From contig JBDHFX010000075.1 in NCBI GenBank assembly GCA_039590215.1, forward strand, positions 1 through 17,543: a DNA stretch of 17,543 bases, given 5' to 3'. Made by a program: the position numbers and the translations under genes. The DNA is from CAMYLR01 sp039590215. Lineage in GTDB: Bacteria; Gemmatimonadota; Gemmatimonadetes; JACCXV01; JAHWKZ01. The notes below the pieces were generated by a model that was not told the DNA's origin, made no database searches, and saw nothing but the letters and a program-made list of their open reading frames with translations. Below are positions 7,994 to 14,735 of the stretch, piece by piece (the stretch's first letter is position 1; every line of letters starts with the position of its first letter).

Positions 7994-9240
7994 TTGCCCG
8001 CCGCCCAAAGCGGGCCGATCGTCGCCGAGAGCGGGTGCTCAAGCCGAAACGACCGCCCAGAGCACCACGTGAGCAAGCCGATCGACGGCTCCGCACGTTG
8101 GTATTGCTGCTGGTTGGGTTTGGGCTCGTGATGGTCTATAGCTCTAGCTCGGTGTTGTCTCTAGCCCGTCATGGGAGCAGCAGCACGTTTTTCCAGAACC
8201 AGGCCGCCAAGGCACTGCTCGGTGTCATGTTGATGGCGGTGGCATCGCGGGTCGATTACCGGATTTGGGCGCGGGTTTCGAAGCCGCTCATGTGGGTGGT
8301 GCTCACATTGTTGGTGTTCTTGGCGCTTCCGTTCGGGACTGCGCTCACACCCGAGATCAACGGCGCGAGGCGGTGGATCGCTTTCCCCGGACTCACCTTT
8401 CAGCCGATCGAGCTGGCCAAGTTGGCGATCATCGTGTGGATGTCGGCGATATTGGCGCTGAAGGCAAAGAAGTTGGACCAGGGGATTGACCAGCTCGTCC
8501 CGTTACTCTTGCTGCCGTTGGTGATGGCCGGTCTTGTCGTCCTTCAGCCGGATTTCAAAGGCGCGATCATGATCGGCGTGTTAGCCGCGGTGTTGCTGTT
8601 CATGGCCGGCGTCAAGTGGCGATACCTAATCCAAGCCGGAGCGGCGGGGATTCCATTGGCTGCGGTGGTTCTGGTGCTCGAACCGTATCGGATGCGCCGG
8701 CTGGCAGCGTTCTTGGACCCCACCCAAGACGTGCAAGGGATCTCATACCAGATCAATCAATCGTTGATCAGCTTGGGGTCCGGGGGGTGGTTCGGTGTCG
8801 GACTTGGATCCAGCAAGCAGAAGTTTGCCTTTCTACCGATGGCACACACCGACTTCATCCTGTCAATCGTCGGTGAGGAGCTGGGTATCATTGGCACCCT
8901 TGTGGTGTTGATCGCGTTCGTCTATCTGGGTGCCCTGGGGTACCGGATAGCCCGTCGCGCGCCGGACGATTTTGGTTTCTTGCTGGGCTCCGGGCTGACG
9001 ACACTGATTCTGTTTTCAGCGCTGGTGAACATCGGTGTCGCGACCGCAGTGCTGCCGACCACCGGATTGCCACTGCCGTTCGTCTCATATGGCGGCACGG
9101 CGTTGATCGTTCACATGGTTGCGATCGGGATTCTGTTGAGCATATCGCGAGATGGCGTCGCCCCGCCGCGACAGGAACCCGGGATCAAGCGCTGGCGGTG
9201 GTGGAGGAGGGTAGTCCCTGTTGGACGCTGGCGAGCATGA
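7990..9240 (+). CDS. ftsW: FtsW, SEDS-family septal peptidoglycan glycosyltransferase
   Basis: This is a 416-residue polytopic membrane protein that polymerises lipid II with its partner FtsI. A basic cytoplasmic tail of about 31 residues precedes roughly ten hydrophobic segments. SEDS signatures include NGARRWI, FQPIELAKL, MAHTDFILSIVGEELG (Asp288, within the conserved TDF motif) and LPTTGLPLPFVSYGG. The usual PD(F/L)GTA-like block reads QPDFKGA here (Asp188-Ala192), with Lys190 inserted into the glycine-threonine position, a mild oddity. The start GTG is in a GTGA overlap with the murD stop. The 3' end overlaps the proposed murG start by 20 nt. Confidence 0.95.
   Translation: MIARRPKRADRRRERVLKPKRPPRAPREQADRRLRTLVLLLVGFGLVMVYSSSSVLSLARHGSSSTFFQNQAAKALLGVMLMAVASRVDYRIWARVSKPLMWVVLTLLVFLALPFGTALTPEINGARRWIAFPGLTFQPIELAKLAIIVWMSAILALKAKKLDQGIDQLVPLLLLPLVMAGLVVLQPDFKGAIMIGVLAAVLLFMAGVKWRYLIQAGAAGIPLAAVVLVLEPYRMRRLAAFLDPTQDVQGISYQINQSLISLGSGGWFGVGLGSSKQKFAFLPMAHTDFILSIVGEELGIIGTLVVLIAFVYLGALGYRIARRAPDDFGFLLGSGLTTLILFSALVNIGVATAVLPTTGLPLPFVSYGGTALIVHMVAIGILLSISRDGVAPPRQEPGIKRWRWWRRVVPVGRWRA
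9203..9211 (+). promoter_or_regulatory. Ribosome binding site deciding the murG start
   Basis: GGAGGAGGG inside the 3' end of ftsW sits 9 nt before TTG 9221. The alternative in-frame starts GTG 9257 and TTG 9260 have no comparable purine-rich site upstream. Confidence 0.6.
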
Positions 9241-10345
9241 TGAGACGGCGGCCCGCGTGTTGATCGCCGGTGGTGGCACTGGAGGTCACCTCGTACCGGC
9301 GCTAAACCTGGCTCACGAGCTGGTACGGCGGCAGCACCCGGCGACGATCATGCTGATCGGTAGCCAACGCGGACCGGACCGCGAGCTGTTGTCGGCCTCA
9401 GAGTTTCAGTATCAGCTGATTGATGCACCGATCGTGGATCGCCATCGGCGGCTCAGAAACGCGGCTCTGCCGTGGCGGCTAGGGCAGGCCGTCAGCACGG
9501 CGCGAACGGCGGTCAATGGCTTTAAGCCAGACGTGGTAGTGGGAACTGGCGGCTACGTTTCGGTGCCGATCGGCGTGGCGGCTTGGATGGCGCGCCGACC
9601 TCTGCTTCTACAAGAGCAGAACCGCCGGCCGGGCCTGGCGACCCGATTCCTGGCGCGGTGGGCCGACCGGGTGTGCGTGGCTTACCCGGGCGTCGACGAA
9701 GCGCTGCCTGAAGGCTCTCATGTCGCGGTAACCGGTAACCCGATCGCGCCGCAGGAATCGGTTGAGGCGGGGTTTGCCGGACGATTCGATTCGAGTCGTC
9801 CGACACTCGGTGTTTTGGGAGGCAGCCAGGGAGCGCAGGCTCTCAACACGGCGATCATCGAGCTGTTCGCAGACGGTGCGGATGCGGTCCCGAACCTGAT
9901 TTGGCAGACAGGAGAGCACCATTACGACCACGTGTTGGCGGCCAGCCGCTGGCCTGAGCGGGTTGTGATCGAGCCCTTTTTCTCGCCCATGGCGGCGGTC
10001 TACCCACTGCTCGATGTGGCGCTCTGTCGTGCCGGGGCGATGACCCTTGCGGAACTGGCCGCGTGGGGGGTCCCGGCGATTCTGGTGCCGTATCCGCACG
10101 CCACCGCCGATCATCAGATGGTGAACGCACGAGCCGTCGAAGCGGCAGGCGCGGCGATTACGATTCCCGAGTCCGAAGCCACCTCACGACGGCTCGGCAA
10201 TCTGATCACCGGGTTGCTCGATGACCGACCACGACGTCAGCGAATGGCGGCAGCGGCGCGCACGCTTGCCCAACCCGATGCGGCGCAGGTGATCGCTGAC
10301 CAAATCCTCGAACTGGCTGGACGAACGCCAGCGGGTGGCCCATGA
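9221..10345 (+). CDS. murG: MurG, lipid II-forming N-acetylglucosaminyltransferase
   Basis: MurG is a peripheral inner-membrane GT-B enzyme that transfers GlcNAc from UDP-GlcNAc to lipid I. The 374-residue sequence shows the glycine-rich GGGTGGHLVPAL near the N-terminus (His23), GTGGYVSVP, LLQEQNRRPGL, GGSQGAQALN (about residues 200-209), the C-terminal RAGAMTLAEL donor-binding block and PYPHATADHQ. The TTG start at 9221 is chosen because of the strong GGAGGAGGG 9 nt upstream. It gives a 12-residue leader and a 20-nt overlap with ftsW. GTG 9257, directly before the conserved core, is the alternative. The end overlaps murC as ATGA. Confidence 0.93.
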   Translation: MDAGEHDETAARVLIAGGGTGGHLVPALNLAHELVRRQHPATIMLIGSQRGPDRELLSASEFQYQLIDAPIVDRHRRLRNAALPWRLGQAVSTARTAVNGFKPDVVVGTGGYVSVPIGVAAWMARRPLLLQEQNRRPGLATRFLARWADRVCVAYPGVDEALPEGSHVAVTGNPIAPQESVEAGFAGRFDSSRPTLGVLGGSQGAQALNTAIIELFADGADAVPNLIWQTGEHHYDHVLAASRWPERVVIEPFFSPMAAVYPLLDVALCRAGAMTLAELAAWGVPAILVPYPHATADHQMVNARAVEAAGAAITIPESEATSRRLGNLITGLLDDRPRRQRMAAAARTLAQPDAAQVIADQILELAGRTPAGGP

Positions 10346-11745
10346 GCGTTCTGGACACCTCCAGCCATCTCCACTTCATGGGAATCGGTGGGGCCGGGAT
10401 GAGCGGTCTCGCGGAGCTGTTGGTGCACGCCGGCTACACCGTGACTGGGTGCGATGTACGTCGCTCGGCCACTACCGATCGGCTCGAGGCGCTTGGGGTT
10501 CGAGTCCACATCGGCCACGGGGTCGATCACGCGAGCTCGACCGAGACGGTCGTCATCTCGTCCGCGATCCCGGTGGACAACGAAGAGCTGGTCGCGGCTC
10601 GTGATCGGGGTTGCCAGGTGATTCGGCGCGCCGAGCTCCTGGCCGCGGTGATGACCGGTACCAAGGGGATCGCGGTCGCCGGCACGCACGGCAAATCAAC
10701 TACCACGACGATGATCGGCGCCATCCTCGACGCTGCGGGTTGGGATCCGACCGTGCTGGTTGGTGGGCGGATTCGTGGACAGGACGGCAACGTCCGTTTG
10801 GGCGCCGGCAAGTGGCTCGTAGCTGAGGCCGACGAGTTCGATCGCTCGTTCCTCGCGCTCGAGCCAGACCACGCGGTTATCACCAACATCGAGCCCGATC
10901 ACCTCGATACGTACGAATCGGCGGCTCAAGTCGATGCTGCGTTTGCGCAATTCGCGGCTCGCATTCGCGACCGTGGCACGCTGGTGCTCGGTATCGACGA
11001 CCCGGGCGTCCGGTGCCTCGAACCGCCGGCCGGGCTAGGTGTCGTCACCTTTGGGCTCTCGTCAGATGCAGACGTGCGTGGTGCCGAGATCGAGCCGCGT
11101 CAACTCGATACTCGATTCGAAATGCGACTTCCGGATGGACGTCGCGAGGACGTTGAAGTATCGCTTCCGGGTCGACACAATGTTCTCAATGCACTGGCCG
11201 CCGCGGCGATGGGTTGGTCGTTGGGCCTTGAGCCAGAGATCCTCGCCGCCGGCTTGTCGTCCGTGCGCGGCGTCGAGCGGCGGTTCGAGATCGTCTACGA
11301 GGACGAGGATGTGATGATTGTCGATGACTACGCGCATCACCCGACCGAAGTGGCGGCCACTCTGGCTAGCGCCCGGACGGGTTGGCCAGGGCGCCGTCTA
11401 GTGGCCGTTTTCCAGCCTCATCTCTATAGCCGGACGCGTGACTTCGCTAGCCAGTTCGGGACCGCGTTGGCGGATGCCGACGTCGTGTTTGTAACCGATG
11501 TGTATCCGGCCCGAGAGGCACCAATCGCAGGTGTTAGTGGGCGGTTGGTGTGTGATGCCGTTAAGCGCGCCGGCGCAGACGATGTTACGTACGTAGAGAA
11601 CGGTTCGGTCAGTGATATCGTCGCTGCGCGGTTGACCGACGGCGATTTGGTGGTCACTCTCGGGGCCGGTGACGTCGATCGAGTCGCTCGCCGGTTGGCG
11701 GAAAAGCGGCGAGCGGGGGGACGAGGAAACCATGGCTCGGACTAG
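10342..11745 (+). CDS. murC: MurC, UDP-N-acetylmuramate:L-alanine ligase
   Basis: This 467-residue cytoplasmic ligase attaches the first stem-peptide residue, L-alanine, with ATP. The N-terminal Rossmann motif is HFMGIGGAGMSGLAELL. The P-loop GTHGKST has Lys118. EADEFDRSFL, NIEPDHLDTY, GRHNVLNALAA and DDYAHHPTEV are intact family blocks, and the full length is normal. ATG overlaps the murG stop as ATGA. The 3' end overlaps murB by 14 nt and contains the murB ribosome binding site, which suggests coupled synthesis of two enzymes acting on the same UDP-MurNAc pool. Confidence 0.97.
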   Translation: MSVLDTSSHLHFMGIGGAGMSGLAELLVHAGYTVTGCDVRRSATTDRLEALGVRVHIGHGVDHASSTETVVISSAIPVDNEELVAARDRGCQVIRRAELLAAVMTGTKGIAVAGTHGKSTTTTMIGAILDAAGWDPTVLVGGRIRGQDGNVRLGAGKWLVAEADEFDRSFLALEPDHAVITNIEPDHLDTYESAAQVDAAFAQFAARIRDRGTLVLGIDDPGVRCLEPPAGLGVVTFGLSSDADVRGAEIEPRQLDTRFEMRLPDGRREDVEVSLPGRHNVLNALAAAAMGWSLGLEPEILAAGLSSVRGVERRFEIVYEDEDVMIVDDYAHHPTEVAATLASARTGWPGRRLVAVFQPHLYSRTRDFASQFGTALADADVVFVTDVYPAREAPIAGVSGRLVCDAVKRAGADDVTYVENGSVSDIVAARLTDGDLVVTLGAGDVDRVARRLAEKRRAGGRGNHGSD

Positions 11746-12688
11746 GCTCGACGATGTCCTCCCGGGTTGTTGCCGGTCCGACGTTGACCTAGCGCCGATG
11801 ACGTATTGCAAGATCGGCGGTGTGGCTAGGGTTCTCTGCATCGCGGAGAGCGAAGCCGACCTAATAGAAGCTATCGAGTATCGCAAAGCATCAGCGCTCC
11901 CCGTCGAGGACGTTTTCGTGTTGGGAGGCGGCGCGAACATGTTGATCAACGACGCCCGCGACTACGACTTAGTGCTGAAACTGAGTCAGCGGTTCAATGC
12001 GATACGGTACGACGAGACCACACAGACAGCGCACATCGAGGCGGGGATCTACACGCCGCGCTTGGTGCGCGAGGCGGCCAAGCGCGGCTGGGACGGGTTT
12101 CAGTTTCTTGCCGGAGTGCCGGGCTCACTCGGCGGTGCGATCGTCATGAACGCCGGTATTCGAGAGCTCTCGACGTGGAAACTGGTCATCGAGATCGAGG
12201 GCATCGATTGGAATGGCGAGCGCCGCACGCTGACGCGAGAAGATCTCAAACCTGGTTACCGGAAGGGTAATGTACCGGCCGACGTAATCGTGACGGCCGC
12301 AACCTGCGCGGTGCATGTCGGTGACCCCGACACGATTCACGCCACTGCGCGGACCCTGTCGTCATCGCGACGCGAGACACAGCCGCTGCAGTTTCCGTCC
12401 TGGGGTAGCACGTTTATGAATCCGTCGGGAGCCTCTTCCACCGGTCGAACCGCCGGCGCGCTAATCGATGCCGCTGGACTGAAGGGATACCGAGTGGGGG
12501 ATGCTCAGATATCGGAAGTGCACGCCAACTTCATTGTCAATCGTGGTCACGCCACGGCTGCCGACGCGCTGGCGTGTATCCGGCATGCCTATCAAGTCGT
12601 CCGCGACCAGTTCGAGATCCGGCTCGAGCCCGAGGTCTGTCTGATCGGTTTTTCCGCGTCCGATCTCGCGTTCTTGGAGGATCGCTGA
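11732..12688 (+). CDS. murB: MurB, UDP-N-acetylenolpyruvoylglucosamine reductase
   Basis: This is a 318-residue FAD- and NADPH-dependent reductase that makes UDP-MurNAc, the substrate of MurC. ATG 11732 is chosen over upstream in-frame starts because GAGG at 11723-11726 is 5 nt away and the conserved region begins shortly after. FAD-binding blocks are YCKIGG, VLGGGANMLIND and GVPGSLGGAIVMNAG. Catalytic positions are Arg177 in GYRKGN, Ser226 in GSTFMNP and Glu301 in EPEV. The layout (ISEVHANFIVN, GSTF-NP) is that of the shorter type II MurB. Met229 replaces the Lys or Arg usually seen before NP. Upstream overlap with murC is 14 nt, and the stop shares one base with the ftsQ start (TGATG). Confidence 0.93.
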   Translation: MARTRLDDVLPGCCRSDVDLAPMTYCKIGGVARVLCIAESEADLIEAIEYRKASALPVEDVFVLGGGANMLINDARDYDLVLKLSQRFNAIRYDETTQTAHIEAGIYTPRLVREAAKRGWDGFQFLAGVPGSLGGAIVMNAGIRELSTWKLVIEIEGIDWNGERRTLTREDLKPGYRKGNVPADVIVTAATCAVHVGDPDTIHATARTLSSSRRETQPLQFPSWGSTFMNPSGASSTGRTAGALIDAAGLKGYRVGDAQISEVHANFIVNRGHATAADALACIRHAYQVVRDQFEIRLEPEVCLIGFSASDLAFLEDR

Positions 12689-13446
12689 TGCGCAAGCCCG
12701 GGCTGCAGGTTGGCTGGCGTCAGAATCGCTGGGTGGACCGCGAGCAGATCGCTGCCCGCCGACAGTCGATCAAGCGCGGGCTGCGCTGGGGGGTGTTCGC
12801 GGTGGCCTGTGGCCTGGCGACTTTTCATCTCGGCAAGCTGGCCCACACGCGAGGATGGCTGTCACCCTTCCTGGTGCGCGAGGTGCGCGTCGTAGGCGCC
12901 GAGGTCGCGCACCCCGGGGTGCTTGTCGCCGAGGCCGGCTTGGTGGGCAAGCGGCTCCATTACTGGAGTCATCTCGACGACCATCTCGAGCTGGTGACGC
13001 GCGATCCGCTGATCCTCGAGGCCAGCTTCGAGCGCCGACTTCCAAATCGCTTGACGCTGGTGGTCGTCGAGCGTCAACCGGTGGCGCTGCTCGGACTCGA
13101 GCGACTGACCCCGGTAGACGCGGACGGTCGTGTGCTACCGGTATCGGCCTTTCACGGTGGCTGGGATGTGCCGGTCATGACGATTGATTGGCCGAAGGAA
13201 GAGGTTGTTCTCGATGGTCGTGTTCAGGTCGGCCCGGTACGCTGGACGCTCGACTGGCTGAGTCAGGTCGAATTGGCGATGCCAACCTTGTATCAAGAGA
13301 TCTCGACCGTAGAGCTGGATAGCGATGGCACGATCCGATTGCGGTTGACGCGGTCGGAGTGTACGGTCCTGCTCGATCACAACACGCCGTTCGAAAAGCT
13401 AGCGCTGCTCGATGACGTCTTGCGCGACCTGGCGGGGGAACCTTGA
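12688..13446 (+). CDS. ftsQ: FtsQ/DivIB-type division protein
   Basis: This is a 252-residue bitopic protein that recruits FtsL and FtsB to the septum. A basic cytoplasmic tail (about 1-31), one hydrophobic segment (about 32-51), and a periplasmic POTRA-like domain (about 60-130, VREVRVVGAEVAHPG through RLPNRLTLVVVERQPVALL) are visible. A DADGRVLPV block and the beta domain follow. ATG is preceded by TTGGAGG (12674-12680) 7 nt upstream and shares one base with the murB stop. The stop shares one base with the ftsA start. Low sequence conservation is normal for the family, and position directly before ftsA supports the call. Confidence 0.9.
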   Translation: MRKPGLQVGWRQNRWVDREQIAARRQSIKRGLRWGVFAVACGLATFHLGKLAHTRGWLSPFLVREVRVVGAEVAHPGVLVAEAGLVGKRLHYWSHLDDHLELVTRDPLILEASFERRLPNRLTLVVVERQPVALLGLERLTPVDADGRVLPVSAFHGGWDVPVMTIDWPKEEVVLDGRVQVGPVRWTLDWLSQVELAMPTLYQEISTVELDSDGTIRLRLTRSECTVLLDHNTPFEKLALLDDVLRDLAGEP

Positions 13447-14618
13447 TGGCACGCGAGAACATCATCGTTGGACTCGACATCGGAACAACCAAGATTGGCT
13501 GCATAATCGCCGAGCTTGATGGGGATCTCAACGCCAAGATCGTGGGCGTGGGCACCAGCCGATCGGATGGACTGCGCCGCGGCGTGGTGGTCAACCTGGA
13601 AAAGACCGTGGTCTCGATCGGGCGGGCGATCGAAGAGGCGGAGCTCATGGCTGGGGTCGAGGTCCGCAACGTGTTTGCCGGTATCGCCGGCGATCACATC
13701 CGATCGATAAACAGCCACGGCGTGATCGCGGTGTCGCGTGGTGGGGTCGAGATCACGCGAAGTGACATCAATCGGGAGTTCATCGTCGACGAGCAGCAGG
13801 GAATCAAGGACCCCACTGGGATGGCGGGTACGAGGCTCGAGGTTGATGTCCACATTGTTACCGGGGCGGTGTCGTCGGCCCAAAACCTCGTGAAGGCGAT
13901 TCAGAAGGCGGGCTATCAGGTCAGCGACCTGGTGCTCGAGCCCTTGGCATCTTCCCAGGGCGTGCTGACGCAAGACGAGAAGGACCTCGGGGTTGCGTTG
14001 GTCGACATCGGCGGCGGGACGACCGACATCGCCGTTTTCAATGAAGGGTCGATCCGCCATACGTCAGTGATCGGCCTGGGTGGCAGCAGCGTCACGAACG
14101 ACATCGCGATCGGGTTGCGAACCCCTGGGCGTGAGGCGGAGCGGATCAAGGAACGGTTCGGCGCGGCGCTCACCCGAATGGTCGACGCCGGCGAAGATGT
14201 CGTCGTGCCTCGCGTTGCGGGACAAGGTGAGCGCCGGGTCAGTCGCCGGATCATCGCGTCGATCATTCAGCCCCGAATGGAGGAAATCCTGGCGCTCGTC
14301 AGAAACGACATCGGCAAGACCCGATGGTACGAGCGGATCCCCTCGGGAGTCGTTCTAACAGGTGGTGCTTCAGCGTTGCCTGGCACCGCTGAGTTGGCTG
14401 AGGAGGCGCTCGAGTTGCCGGTTCGCATCGGCTACCCGATCCACATCACAGGGCTCGTCGACTCGGTCAACGATCCGCGTTTTGCTACCGGTGTTGGGCT
14501 CGTGCTGTACGGCCGTGATAAGGGGCGGGCAGAGCATCAGTTCGCGATGGGTGACGACGATTCGCTATGGGATAGGGTTTTCGACCGAATGAAAGAGTGG
14601 CTCCAAGACTTCATCTGA
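13446..14618 (+). CDS. ftsA: FtsA, actin-like Z-ring membrane anchor, with apparent internal deletion
   Basis: FtsA is a cytoplasmic actin-fold ATPase that binds the FtsZ C-terminal peptide and holds the Z-ring on the membrane. The 390-residue sequence has the phosphate-1 motif LDIGTTKIG, the ALVDIGGGTTDIAVF block, VVLTGGASALPG, and a C-terminal amphipathic helix (WDRVFDRMKEWLQDFI) for membrane targeting. Compared with remembered E. coli and B. subtilis FtsA, about 22 residues are missing between Arg110 and Glu111. ITRSDINR runs straight into EFIVDEQQGIKDP, where relatives have a helix and strand ending in a VIPQ-like motif. That lies in subdomain 1C. The gap is in frame. ATG 13446 shares one base with the ftsQ stop, and GGGGGA (13434-13439) is the likely ribosome binding site. 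Confidence 0.93.
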   Translation: MARENIIVGLDIGTTKIGCIIAELDGDLNAKIVGVGTSRSDGLRRGVVVNLEKTVVSIGRAIEEAELMAGVEVRNVFAGIAGDHIRSINSHGVIAVSRGGVEITRSDINREFIVDEQQGIKDPTGMAGTRLEVDVHIVTGAVSSAQNLVKAIQKAGYQVSDLVLEPLASSQGVLTQDEKDLGVALVDIGGGTTDIAVFNEGSIRHTSVIGLGGSSVTNDIAIGLRTPGREAERIKERFGAALTRMVDAGEDVVVPRVAGQGERRVSRRIIASIIQPRMEEILALVRNDIGKTRWYERIPSGVVLTGGASALPGTAELAEEALELPVRIGYPIHITGLVDSVNDPRFATGVGLVLYGRDKGRAEHQFAMGDDDSLWDRVFDRMKEWLQDFI

Positions 14619-14651
14619 GACTACAGAGTTGGTGCCACCAGACCGAGGGCA

Positions 14652-14676
14652 TTGCGCGAATGGGCCGCATTCGCAA
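14652..14676 (+). other. Imperfect inverted repeat in the ftsA-ftsZ gap
   Basis: TTGCGCGAATG (14652-14662) and CATTCGCAA (14668-14676) are complementary apart from a two-base bulge, with GGCCG as the loop. This is the only notable structure in the 117-nt stretch 14619-14735. No convincing -35/-10 promoter pair is visible there, and the hairpin lacks a U-tract, so it does not look like an intrinsic terminator. Its function is unknown. Confidence 0.45.
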
Positions 14677-14721
14677 CCATTACTGGATACGACCGGGACG
14701 ACACACAACGCAGGACAAGCC

Positions 14722-14730
14722 AGGAGGAGA
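14722..14730 (+). promoter_or_regulatory. Strong ribosome binding site of ftsZ
   Basis: AGGAGGAGA ends 5 nt before ATG 14736. It is one of the two strongest Shine-Dalgarno matches in the cluster, the other being that of murG. It agrees with ftsZ being translated independently of ftsA and at a high level, and it excludes the in-frame upstream start at 14652. Confidence 0.8.
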
Positions 14731-14735
14731 CCCCC

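Noticed and set aside
11669..11731. An upstream in-frame extension of murB inside murC
   Set aside because: GAGG 5 nt before ATG 11732 gives a better start, and the extension is out-of-frame murC sequence.
12574..12687. An upstream in-frame extension of ftsQ inside murB
   Set aside because: The added residues are an out-of-frame reading of murB. ATG 12688 has GGAGG 7 nt upstream and gives a normal FtsQ topology.
14652..14735. An upstream in-frame start of ftsZ
   Set aside because: The 28-residue extension resembles no FtsZ N-terminus and would lie upstream of the strong AGGAGGAGA site that serves ATG 14736.
14619..14735. A sigma-70 promoter or intrinsic terminator before ftsZ
   Set aside because: No -35/-10 pair with acceptable spacing was found, and the hairpin has no following T-run.
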